The notes beneath the pieces are model-generated. The model had not been told where the DNA came from and did not search any database. It saw only the letters and a list, made by a program, of their open reading frames with translations. Below, piece by piece: positions 1-10,932 of a stretch of DNA of 64,000 nt. Source of the stretch: CAZSAT01 sp964604675 (GTDB taxonomy: Bacteria; Myxococcota_A; UBA796; CAJQPC01). The position numbers and the translations under genes are program-made. The stretch's first letter is position 1. Every line of letters starts with the position of its first letter. The stretch is from the NCBI GenBank assembly GCA_964604675.1, contig CAZSAT010000018.1, positions 1 through 64,000 of the forward strand. The letters run 5' to 3'.

Positions 1-1898
1 GCCATCCAGGGGATCGGGGCACGTCGATCCCTCATCCGCGCCACGACGCGGAAGGGTCCATAGACCCGATGCAGGGCCCTCTCGAGCTCGTCGGCCGGTT
101 CCACCAACCCGATCTCCTGGATCGGGCCGGTCAGCCAGGCGGCGGCGAGCGCCTCGGGCCCCAGCGCCATCGGTGCCCTGTCGACCACTTGCTGCATGGC
201 GCGAAGGACCGCGAGGGCGCGTTCTTCGTAGGAGGTCTCGCCCGTCAGGGACGCGAGTCGGACCAGGGCCCAGGCGGCCATGCCGTTGCCCGAGGGTTCC
301 GCCGAGCCGAGCAAGGGCTTGCTGCGCGCGACCAGCTCCTCGGCATCGGAACCCACGTAGAAGAACCCCGCGTCGCCGTCGTCCCAGAAGAGCTCCACCA
401 TGGCGTTGGCGAGTGCGCTGCTCGCGTCCAGCCATCGGGTCTCGCCCGTCGCACACCACAGCTCCAGCAGCCCGTCGAGCAGGAAGGCGTGGTCGTCCAC
501 GAAGCCCGGGATCCTGGCTGCACCCGCCTTCCAGGTGCGCATGAGTCGCCCGTCGACCCGCGCCTGCTCGAGCAGGAAGGTCGCGGCCTGGCGCGCTGCG
601 TCGAGGTAGCGCTCCTCGCCGAACACAGCGCCCGCCTTCGCCAGGGCAGCGATCATCAACCCGTTCCACGCGGTGAGCACCTTGTCGTCCAAGCCTGGGC
701 GGACGCGCTCGTTTCGGACCGCAAGGAGCGCGCGGTGTGCCTCGCGCAGGCGAGCGCGCTCGGCCTCGCTCAGCTCCTCTTCAAAGCGCAGCGGACGGAC
801 CACGCTCAGGCCGTGCTCGAAGGTGCCTTCCTCCGTGATCTGATCGTGCTCGGCGACCCAGGCCCCGTCCCGCTCGCCCAGCGCCTCGATCAGCTGAGCG
901 GGCGTCCAGGAGTAGAAGATCCCCTCCTCGCCCTCGCTGTCGGCATCGAGAGCGCTGTGGAAGGCACCCGCCGGGTCCCTCAGCTCGTTGAGCACGAAGT
1001 CGAGGGTCTCGCAGGCGATGCGTTGGTACCGCGCTCGCCCGGTGACCTGCCAGCCCTCGACGTAGCAGGTGGCCAGCTGAGCGTTGTCATAGAGCATCTT
1101 CTCGAAGTGCGGGATGCGCCACGCCTCGTCCACCGAGTAGCGGGCGAAGCCTCCTCCGAGCACGTCGTACATGCCGCCGGCCGCCATGGCGTCCAGCACG
1201 CCTGTCGCCATCTCGAGGCTGCGTGCCCAACCGGATCGACCGTGGTGGGCGAGGAGGGCGCGGACGGTCCACGGGCGGGGAAAGCGCGGCGCCGGAGCCC
1301 AGGCTGGAAGAGCTTCGTCGTAGGCCGCGTCGGCGGCCGTCGCGATGGTCGCGAGCCAGTCGCTGCGCAGAGAGCCTTCCTGTGCGGGCATGCGGCCGGC
1401 GCTGCGGATGCGGTCGCGCAGCATGTCGCCGACCTCGACGGCCTTGTCGCGCTGGGCCTCCCACACCTGATGCACATGCTGGAGGACCTGCCGGAACGAC
1501 GGCATGCCGTGTCGCGGCTCCGGCGGGTAGTAGGTGCCGCCGAAGAAGGGCAGGCCGTCCGGGGTCAAGAACAGGGTCATCGGCCAGCCGCCGTGCCCGC
1601 CCGAGAAGGCCTGCACTGCTTGCATGTAGACAGCGTCGAGATCCGGTCGCTCCTCCCGGTCGACCTTCACGCAGACGAACCAACGGTTCATCAGCGCGGC
1701 CACCTGCGGGTCCTCGAAGCTCTCGCGCTCCATGACGTGGCACCAGTGGCACGCCGAGTAGCCCACGGACAAGAGGATGGGGCGGTCCTCGGTGCGGGCG
1801 CGCTCCAGGGCTTCGTCGGCCCACGGGTACCAATCCACGGGGTTGTCGACGTGCTGCAGCAGGTAGGGGCTGGTCTCGTCTGCGAGGCGGTTGGCCAC
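1..1898 (-). CDS. DUF255 thioredoxin-fold protein (YyaL/SSP411-like), partial
   Basis: The 3' end lies outside the window; about 632 codons are visible, close to the ~680 usual for this family. The N-terminus carries the family signature NRLADETSPYLLQHVDNPVD, then a thioredoxin-like CHWCH motif (Cys50, Cys53), followed by a long alpha/alpha-toroid region. Proteins of this family (bacterial YyaL, animal SPATA20) have an N-terminal DUF255 thioredoxin-like domain joined to a six-hairpin glycosidase-like domain; the substrate is unknown. The GTG start is chosen because it opens the conserved N-terminus and has GGAGG 7 nt upstream. It is transcribed divergently from the kinase gene with only 36 bp between. 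Family assignment is firm; function is not. Confidence 0.9.
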   Translation of the reverse strand, partial: MANRLADETSPYLLQHVDNPVDWYPWADEALERARTEDRPILLSVGYSACHWCHVMERESFEDPQVAALMNRWFVCVKVDREERPDLDAVYMQAVQAFSGGHGGWPMTLFLTPDGLPFFGGTYYPPEPRHGMPSFRQVLQHVHQVWEAQRDKAVEVGDMLRDRIRSAGRMPAQEGSLRSDWLATIATAADAAYDEALPAWAPAPRFPRPWTVRALLAHHGRSGWARSLEMATGVLDAMAAGGMYDVLGGGFARYSVDEAWRIPHFEKMLYDNAQLATCYVEGWQVTGRARYQRIACETLDFVLNELRDPAGAFHSALDADSEGEEGIFYSWTPAQLIEALGERDGAWVAEHDQITEEGTFEHGLSVVRPLRFEEELSEAERARLREAHRALLAVRNERVRPGLDDKVLTAWNGLMIAALAKAGAVFGEERYLDAARQAATFLLEQARVDGRLMRTWKAGAARIPGFVDDHAFLLDGLLELWCATGETRWLDASSALANAMVELFWDDGDAGFFYVGSDAEELVARSKPLLGSAEPSGNGMAAWALVRLASLTGETSYEERALAVLRAMQQVVDRAPMALGPEALAAAWLTGPIQEIGLVEPADELERALHRVYGPFRVVARMRDRRAPIPWM

Positions 1899-1922
1899 GG
1901 ACACCTCCGGAGGCTGCGGCTG

Positions 1923-1928
1923 TATCCT
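1923..1928 (+). promoter_or_regulatory. -10-like TATCCT, predicted leaderless promoter of the kinase gene
   Basis: TATCCT fits TANNNT and ends exactly 6 nt before the GTG start at 1935. There is no Shine-Dalgarno sequence in that spacer, so transcription would begin at or next to the start codon. No clear -35 is seen. Confidence 0.55.
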
Positions 1929-1934
1929 GCGACC

Positions 1935-4900
1935 GTGCAGCGTCGGCGTGTCGGCAGCTACGAGCTTCGGAGCCTGGTCGGGAGGGGGGCCACGGCCGAG
2001 GTGTGGGAGGTCCGAAGGGAGGGCTGGCGCAAGCCTGCGGCTCTGAAGTTGCTCCGTGCCGACGCCCGGCAGCAGGAGGCGCTCGCCCGTGAGGTGAGGG
2101 CCATCGCGGCGCTCGACCACGCCGGCGTCGTGCGGCTGCTGGACTTCGGCACCGGCGAGGGGGAGGCCTGGCTCGTGACCGAGTTGATGGCCGGGGGGAC
2201 CCTCGCGCCCTGGCGGGGGCGCATGAGCGGACGCAGCCTGCAGCGGGTCATCGCCCAGGTCCTCGAGGCCCTGGCCCATGCCCATGCGAGAGGCGTGGTG
2301 CACCGGGACATCAAGCCGGGAAACCTCCTGCTCGCGCGACCCGACCCGCTCAAGGCGCGCCTGGCGATCGTGGACTTCGGCGTGGCCCACGCGCTCGGAA
2401 CCGAGGTCGCGACGGAGCGCCGCTTTGGCACGCCCGACTACATGGCACCCGAGCAGATCGCCGGCAGCGCCCGGGACCATGGGCCCTGGACAGATCTCTA
2501 CAGCTTCGGCTGCACGCTGTACGCGCTGATCACCGGAGCCGGGCCGTTCGGGTCCTCCAGCGAGCACGCGCTCGACGGTCACCTCTACCGGCCGCCCCCG
2601 GAGTTGCCCGCCTCGGTGCCCGCGTGGCTGGCCGACTGGGTGTACTGCTTGATGGCCAAGGACCCCTCGAAGCGGTTCGCGAGCGCGCCCGCCGCGGCCT
2701 TCGCCTTGCGTGGCTACGCCGCCGGTGATCGCGGCCTGCCCGCGCCACCCGTGCCTGCGGTGTGGCAGCGTCAGCACAGGCGTCGACCTCCGTTGACCGC
2801 GAGCCTGTTCGGCCTCCGCACCTTGCCCATCGTCGGGCGCGAGCACGAGCGCGAGCTGCTCTGGCAGGCCATGCGGCGCGCGGTGGACGACGGTCCCGAG
2901 CTCGTCTACCTGGTCGGTGGTCCGGGAAGCGGGAAGAGCCGACTGGTCAGCTGGGTGGGCCAGCGCGCCCATGAGCTCTGCGGCGCGACCACCCTGCGGG
3001 CGCGCTACGGACCGCTTGCGGAGACCGCCGGTGGCCTCCGCTCGGCGGTCTTGCGTGAGCTGCGGTGTGCAGGGCTCTCACGAGAGGGCGTGACCTCGCG
3101 GCTGCAGCTCCGCTTCCCCGACGACGAGGTGCGACGGAGCCTCACCGAGCTCGTGGCTCCCTCCGGCGGGGATCGCGGCGAGCGCGGCGCGGGGCAGGTG
3201 CTCGCCGTGCTCCGCTTGCTCGAGGAGCTCACGGAAGCGGGCCCCGTCGTGCTCGCCGTCGAGGATGTGCAGTGGGGGCTCGAGGGGCTTCGGCTGGTCT
3301 CGAGACTGTTCGCCAGCGGCCGGCGTCTGCCGGTGCTCATCGTCGTCACGGCCCGCGAGCAGGCCATGCTCCGACAGGCTGCCGAGAAGGCCGCCCTGCG
3401 GCGTCTCCTCGAGGTCGCACCCGCCACACGCATCCGACTTGGCCCGCTCGAGGCCGAGGTGCTCGCCGACCTGGCGTCCGCGGCGCTGCCCCTCTCCCGG
3501 GCCTTCGCGCGCGATCTCGCAAAGCGCGCGAACGGCAGCCCCGACTACGTGCTGCGCGTGCTGGAGGACGCCGTCGCCCGGGAGCGGCTGCGTCAGACCC
3601 CTGGCGGCCTCGAAGGCCCCGTCGAAGAGCTGCCCGTCGACCTCGGAGCGCACTGGGGCGCGAGCCTCGGGCGGCAGCTCCGCACGTGGTCGCCCGAAGA
3701 GCAGCACGCCCTCGAGATCGCCGCGGCGCTCGGCACACGGGTCGATCGGTGGGAGTGGGTGTGGGCGTGTCGCGCGGCGGGGGTGCCGGTGCCCGAGGCC
3801 TTGCTGCAAGCACTCGTCGTGTTGGGCTGGTTGGCCACGACCGCGCCCGAGGTCGGCGCGAGCTTCGCCTTCGTTCGACCTGGGATCCGCGGGGCCTTGG
3901 AGCGGCGGTCGAGGAGCGCTGGGCGGTGGAGGCGCTGGAACGCGGCGGTCGCTCGGATGCTGTCGCGGGCTTCCGGGGTGGTCGCGAGCGAGCGGCTCGG
4001 GCGGCACCTCGTGGCCGCCGGACGGCCGGAGGAGGCGCTAAAGCCCCTGTTGGAGGCAGCGCGGTTGCGTCTCCAGGCGCGGGAGGCCACCCACGCGAGG
4101 TTGCTGTTGGAGCTGCGCGAGGAGGCGGTCGAAGCCGCCGGTCTGCCGGCAGACGACCCGCGCGTCGCCGCGGGTTGGTCGCCTCTTGCGAGCGTCGGCA
4201 TCGCGCTCCGCGACCACGCGCTGGCCGAGCGCTGGAGCCGCCGGCTCGTCCAGCACGGGGAAGCCCACGGTGCGCTGGCGGACGAAGCGCGCGGCAACCG
4301 CGATCTCGGTCGCGCGCTCTACCGACTCACCGGGGACCCAGCAGAGGCGTTGCCTGCGCTCCGACGGGCCGTTCAGCGGGCGACCGTGGCCGGGGACGCG
4401 CTCCTGGAGGGAACGTGTCGGCGTCATCTGGGGTGGATGTACTTGCGGGCGGGCGAGCTGCCGTCGGCGGCCAACCACCTGGAGCGAGGGCGACTGCTCG
4501 CCACCGCGGGGGGTGACGGATGGACGGCGCAGGAGTGCGCCTGGGGGTTGGCCGAGCTGGCTCGGCGGCGCGGTCGTTTCGGCGTGGCGCGGAGGCTTCT
4601 GGAGGACGCCGCCGCGTGGTTCGAGCTTCAAGGCGCGCACGTGATGGCGGCGACCATGACCTCGGCGCTCGGTGACGTGGCGTTGGGCGAGGGGCGCGAG
4701 GATCTTGCAATCGACGCCTACCGCGCCGCGCATGCGCGCTTGCGGGAGGTCGGCAGTCCGGCCCTGATCGGGCCCGAGCTCAGCCTGGCCCGGCTCGCCT
4801 TGCTCCGCGAAGCCTGGGACGAGGCCACCCAGCGTCACGGGCGGCTGCGGCGCTTTGCCGCGCGGCCCGGGCACGGCTGGCTGCTGCCACACGTCGCGGT

Positions 4901-5075
4901 GGGGGAGTTGGTGCTCGACGCGCGCGAGCGGCGGTGGGACCGCTGGGATCGAGCCGTTCAGGATCTCGGCGACGTCGTGCTCGACGAGAGCGCGAGGAGC
5001 CTCGCGAGCTGGGCGGTTCGCCTCGCCGAGCAGGCCGGCGAAGGTGAACGCGCCCGAGCGCTCGCTACCAGATGA
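1935..5075 (+). CDS. Ser/Thr protein kinase–STAND ATPase–TPR signalling protein
   Basis: This 1046-residue protein starts with an active-looking eukaryotic-type kinase domain: glycine loop GRGATAEV (16-23), catalytic Lys38, HRDIKPGN (123-130), DFG (147-149) and GTPDYMAPEQ. An AAA/STAND-type ATPase follows, with Walker A GGPGSGKS near residue 328 and Walker B VVLAVEDVQW near 438. The C-terminal half is alpha-helical and TPR-like. Such kinase–ATPase–repeat proteins are common in myxobacteria and are thought to be cytoplasmic signal integrators. The GTG start at 1935 is chosen because the kinase fold begins immediately after it; the open frame continues upstream only as antisense of the DUF255 gene. 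It has the same length and architecture as the protein at 33351-36491. The 3' end overlaps the convergent Dam gene by 11 bp. Confidence 0.93.
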   Translation: MQRRRVGSYELRSLVGRGATAEVWEVRREGWRKPAALKLLRADARQQEALAREVRAIAALDHAGVVRLLDFGTGEGEAWLVTELMAGGTLAPWRGRMSGRSLQRVIAQVLEALAHAHARGVVHRDIKPGNLLLARPDPLKARLAIVDFGVAHALGTEVATERRFGTPDYMAPEQIAGSARDHGPWTDLYSFGCTLYALITGAGPFGSSSEHALDGHLYRPPPELPASVPAWLADWVYCLMAKDPSKRFASAPAAAFALRGYAAGDRGLPAPPVPAVWQRQHRRRPPLTASLFGLRTLPIVGREHERELLWQAMRRAVDDGPELVYLVGGPGSGKSRLVSWVGQRAHELCGATTLRARYGPLAETAGGLRSAVLRELRCAGLSREGVTSRLQLRFPDDEVRRSLTELVAPSGGDRGERGAGQVLAVLRLLEELTEAGPVVLAVEDVQWGLEGLRLVSRLFASGRRLPVLIVVTAREQAMLRQAAEKAALRRLLEVAPATRIRLGPLEAEVLADLASAALPLSRAFARDLAKRANGSPDYVLRVLEDAVARERLRQTPGGLEGPVEELPVDLGAHWGASLGRQLRTWSPEEQHALEIAAALGTRVDRWEWVWACRAAGVPVPEALLQALVVLGWLATTAPEVGASFAFVRPGIRGALERRSRSAGRWRRWNAAVARMLSRASGVVASERLGRHLVAAGRPEEALKPLLEAARLRLQAREATHARLLLELREEAVEAAGLPADDPRVAAGWSPLASVGIALRDHALAERWSRRLVQHGEAHGALADEARGNRDLGRALYRLTGDPAEALPALRRAVQRATVAGDALLEGTCRRHLGWMYLRAGELPSAANHLERGRLLATAGGDGWTAQECAWGLAELARRRGRFGVARRLLEDAAAWFELQGAHVMAATMTSALGDVALGEGREDLAIDAYRAAHARLREVGSPALIGPELSLARLALLREAWDEATQRHGRLRRFAARPGHGWLLPHVAVGELVLDARERRWDRWDRAVQDLGDVVLDESARSLASWAVRLAEQAGEGERARALATR

Positions 5076-5904
5076 GCAGCTCGGGGACCTTGCCACGCCC
5101 CGACGCCACGCTGTTGATGGCCCGGCTCGCCATCACCTCCGTGCGTTGGAAGCCCCGTCCATACAGGCCATAGACCAGCTCGGCGGAGGAGTTCGAGAGC
5201 AGCACGCGCACGCCGCGCCGCTTCAGGGCGCGGGCGGTGTCGCGCAAGCGAGCGTGGTGGTCCATACCGAACCCACCCTTCTGGTACGCGGTGAAGCTGG
5301 AGGTAGGCGAGAGAGGGACGTACGGGGGGTCGAAGTAGACGAAGTCGCCGGGCTCGGCGCGGCCGGCGACCGCCGCGAAGTCTTCACAGTGCAGCTCGGT
5401 GTTCCGCAGGGCGTGGCTCACCGCGCGGAGCCGACCCTCGTCGCAGATCGTGGGGTTGCGGTACTTGCCGAAGGGCACGTTGAAGCGGTTGCGACGGTTG
5501 ACGCGGTACAGCCCGTTGAATCCCGTGCGGTTCAGGTAGATGAACCACGCGGCCACCTCGACGTCGCTCGCAGCGTCGATCTCCGAGGCGCGGAGCTCCA
5601 GGAAGAATTCCTTGTCGTGGGGGTAGCTCGACAGGAGCCCGACCAGGTCGTCGACTTCGTCGCGAACCGCCCTCCAGGTGCGCACGAGGCGTTCGTTGGC
5701 GTCCGAGAGCACCGCGCGGTCGGGGCACACCTCGAGGAAGAGGGCGCCACCTCCCAGGAAGGGCTCGTGGTAGGTGCCGAATCGGCGGGGCATGCGTGTG
5801 AGCAGCTCACCCAGGAGTTGACGCTTCCCACCGGCCCACTTCAAGAACGGGCGAGGGGGGGGATGCGCCGCGGCGTGTAGACGCCGGACAGCGTTGGCAG
5901 ACAA
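5065..5904 (-). CDS. dam: Dam-family DNA adenine N6-methyltransferase
   Basis: This 279-residue protein is a class alpha adenine methyltransferase of the Dam/DpnM (MT-A70-unrelated D12) type. It has the SAM-binding motif FLKWAGGKRQ (20-29), HEPFLGGGALF, a central NRTGFNGLYRVNRRNRFNVP block typical of GATC-specific enzymes, and the catalytic DPPY (192-195). It would methylate adenine in DNA, plausibly GATC, using SAM. No restriction endonuclease gene is adjacent, so it is probably a solitary regulatory or repair-linked methylase. The proposed start is TTG at 5904, with GAGG 7 nt upstream. The stop overlaps the end of the convergent kinase gene. Confidence 0.93.
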   Translation of the reverse strand: MSANAVRRLHAAAHPPPRPFLKWAGGKRQLLGELLTRMPRRFGTYHEPFLGGGALFLEVCPDRAVLSDANERLVRTWRAVRDEVDDLVGLLSSYPHDKEFFLELRASEIDAASDVEVAAWFIYLNRTGFNGLYRVNRRNRFNVPFGKYRNPTICDEGRLRAVSHALRNTELHCEDFAAVAGRAEPGDFVYFDPPYVPLSPTSSFTAYQKGGFGMDHHARLRDTARALKRRGVRVLLSNSSAELVYGLYGRGFQRTEVMASRAINSVASGRGKVPELLIW

Positions 5905-6206
5905 TCGGGAACCTCAACAACATCAGCGGGGAACAGCAGCAGCAGCAGGAACAGCAGTTGGATCGTCAAGACTTTAGCCTAGAAGATCCTCCATATAGTA
6001 GCAGCTAAATATATGTTGTCACGTGTGAACTGTCGCTTCCACCCCCTTCTCGGGCGACGCCTCCCGCACGGCGTGCCCGCCGGGCACGTCCTGCTGGGGT
6101 CCCCGAGGCGGTGCGCCCACTTGGATCGTGGTATGCCTCAGGGCAGAGTTGAGGAGACGGGGCGGCGGCAGCCGCCTCTTTCATCGCAGTTGTGACTGGA
6201 GGATCG
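5905..6206. other. Divergent intergenic region with CAG repeats and an A+T-rich patch
   Basis: About 300 bp separate the divergent Dam and MopE-repeat genes. It holds five tandem CAG units at 5934-5948, an imperfect continuation, and an A+T-rich stretch around 5975-6015 (for example TAAATATATG) that stands out from the surroundings. This probably holds the two promoters. I see no convincing coding sequence in it. Confidence 0.5.
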
Positions 6207-9212
<3,006 letters not shown>

Positions 9213-9243
9213 CCGAGGCCGGAGGGCGGTTCACGCCGCCTGG

Positions 9244-10146
9244 TCAGAACTGGATCCAGAGCTTGTTCGCCTGGGTCCAGCCCGCCAGCGGAATCGCGGC
9301 CTCCCCGGTGCCTGTCGAGGGCAGGGGGAGCCCGAGCCGCAGGTGCACGTAGCGCCAGGTGAACTGCCAGGAGAGGGTGGTGGTGGTGGCCACCACACCG
9401 CGCAACGGGACCGGCCCGACCTCGGCCGCGGCGCCGACGCTGGCGTCGGCGTAGCCGTAGTAGAAGGCGTAGCCAGCGTCCAGCCGCCCCTTCAGCGAGA
9501 GCCAGGTGTTGGACTCGAAGACGAGGGCATCGCGGCCGTTGAGCTGGAGATCGGCGGCGAGGCGCAGCTGCGTCAAGGCGAGCCGTGCGCCCCCATAGAG
9601 GGCGTTGCCTTCGTTCGTCACCGACTTGATGGGCGTGGCGATGTCCACACCGAGCATTGCCGACGCGGAGTCGGCGAGATCGACCACCGGGAACTCGCCG
9701 TCCACTTCGCCGACGAGCCAGCCCAGGCCCCCGTGCAGGTTCAGGCTGTCCTGGACGTTCCAGCTGGCCATGGCGGCGACCGGCACGACCCGGACGTCGA
9801 CCTGGTAGCCACCGCTGAGCGCGAGGGTGGTCTGGTGCACGCCTCCTTCCAGGGAGACGTCCAGGCTGTCGGTGGTGATGGCGTCGACCTTGCCTCCGAT
9901 GCCGACGATGCCGAGCAGCAGCAGGGGTGGACTCAGCTCCACCTGGAGGTTGTCGAGCAGCCCATACTTGAGCGAGGTCAGGCCGAGGTAGACCTCGCGC
10001 TGAGGCAGCGTGTACGCGCCGAGGTCGGTGAACCGGCGGTGGTCGATGGGCTGCTCCTTGAACACCAGGTCGCGGTCGTCGGCGGTGACCTCTTCGACGA
10101 TCTCCTGGGCCTGGACGGAGGCTGCGACGAGCAGGGGGATGAGCAT
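9244..10146 (-). CDS. Putative outer-membrane beta-barrel protein
   Basis: I do not recognise a named family. The 300-residue protein has a cleavable-looking signal peptide (MLIPLLVAASVQAQ). It is then rich in alternating hydrophobic/polar stretches such as RLDAGYAFYYGYADASVGAA and ends with aromatic Phe (IQF), as outer-membrane barrels often do. An outer-membrane location is inferred. The start is ATG with no Shine-Dalgarno; a TANNNT hexamer lies 6 nt upstream, so the mRNA is predicted leaderless. It is divergent from the class II aldolase, with 36 bp between the start codons, and convergent with the MopE-repeat gene. Confidence 0.7.
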   Translation of the reverse strand: MLIPLLVAASVQAQEIVEEVTADDRDLVFKEQPIDHRRFTDLGAYTLPQREVYLGLTSLKYGLLDNLQVELSPPLLLLGIVGIGGKVDAITTDSLDVSLEGGVHQTTLALSGGYQVDVRVVPVAAMASWNVQDSLNLHGGLGWLVGEVDGEFPVVDLADSASAMLGVDIATPIKSVTNEGNALYGGARLALTQLRLAADLQLNGRDALVFESNTWLSLKGRLDAGYAFYYGYADASVGAAAEVGPVPLRGVVATTTTLSWQFTWRYVHLRLGLPLPSTGTGEAAIPLAGWTQANKLWIQF

Positions 10147-10152
10147 GGCGCG

Positions 10153-10158
10153 ACGCTA
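10153..10158 (-). promoter_or_regulatory. -10-like TAGCGT, predicted leaderless promoter of the barrel gene
   Basis: On the minus strand TAGCGT fits TANNNT and ends 6 nt before the ATG at 10146. It sits back to back with the aldolase promoter in a 36-bp divergent gap. Confidence 0.55.
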
Positions 10159-10170
10159 CCAGACCCGTGA

Positions 10171-10176
10171 TAGCTT
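10171..10176 (+). promoter_or_regulatory. -10-like TAGCTT, predicted leaderless promoter of the aldolase gene
   Basis: TAGCTT fits TANNNT and ends 6 nt before the ATG at 10183. No Shine-Dalgarno sequence is present in the spacer CGGTGC. Confidence 0.55.
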
Positions 10177-10182
10177 CGGTGC

Positions 10183-10932
10183 ATGCACGCCGAAGAGCAC
10201 CTGCGCGCCGAGGTGGTCCGCGTCTCCCACGCCCTCCACGCACGCGGATGGGTCGCGAACCACGATGGCAACATCACCGCCCGCCTCGAGCACGGTGTGC
10301 TGGCCACGCCCACGGCCACGTCGAAGGCCGCGGTCACCGAGGCCAGCCTGATCGTCGTGGACGAGCACGGAGCCGTGCTGTCGGGCACGCGCAAGTCGTT
10401 CTCCGAGGTCAAGCTGCACCTCGCGGCCTACCGCCTTCGGGCCGACGTGGGCGCCGTGGTGCACGCCCACCCGCCCTCTGCGACCGCCTTCGCGGCGGCC
10501 TGCCAGCCGCTGCCGAAGCCGTTCTTGGCGGAGCCCGTGGTCTCGCTGGGCCCCGAGATTCCCCTGGTGCCCTTCGGCATGCCCGGTGAGCCGGCACTGG
10601 ACGACGCGCTCGCTGCGGCGCTCGGTCGCGCCCATGCCATCCTCCTCGGCAACCACGGGGTGCTGGTGGTCGGGCCGGATCCCGATCTCTGCCTGCTTCG
10701 GCTCGAGCTGGTGGAGCACATTGCACGCATCGCCCTGGAGGCCCAGGTGCTCGGCGGTCCCCGGCCGCTTCCTGAGGCACGCGTGCGCGACCTCGCCGAC
10801 AAGCACCGCAGCCTCTTTCCGATCGACGGCCCCATGCCGGAGCACACCTGGTCCCAGGAGGCCCAGGCCTCCCCCACGGGCGGATCCGCGAGCTCCATCG
10901 TGCAGGACGCCTTGCGCCGTCTCGGGAGCTGA
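10183..10932 (+). CDS. Class II aldolase/adducin family protein
   Basis: This 249-residue protein has the fold and ligands of zinc-dependent class II aldolases such as L-fuculose-1-phosphate aldolase. GNITARL (30-36) matches the phosphate-binding region, SEVKLH supplies the probable catalytic Glu75, VVHAHPPSA gives zinc ligands His94 and His96, and GNHG gives His158. It would cleave or epimerise a sugar phosphate in the cytosol; the substrate cannot be told from sequence. The ATG start has no Shine-Dalgarno and is predicted leaderless. Its TGA is directly followed by the GTG of the next gene, which makes a two-gene unit with a seemingly unrelated MopE-repeat protein. Confidence 0.88.
   Translation: MHAEEHLRAEVVRVSHALHARGWVANHDGNITARLEHGVLATPTATSKAAVTEASLIVVDEHGAVLSGTRKSFSEVKLHLAAYRLRADVGAVVHAHPPSATAFAAACQPLPKPFLAEPVVSLGPEIPLVPFGMPGEPALDDALAAALGRAHAILLGNHGVLVVGPDPDLCLLRLELVEHIARIALEAQVLGGPRPLPEARVRDLADKHRSLFPIDGPMPEHTWSQEAQASPTGGSASSIVQDALRRLGS

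Noticed and set aside
69..1934. A 5' extension of the kinase gene by about 620 codons.
   Set aside because: This stretch is antisense to the DUF255 gene, which has CHWCH and a good ribosome binding site; the kinase domain begins right at the GTG at 1935.
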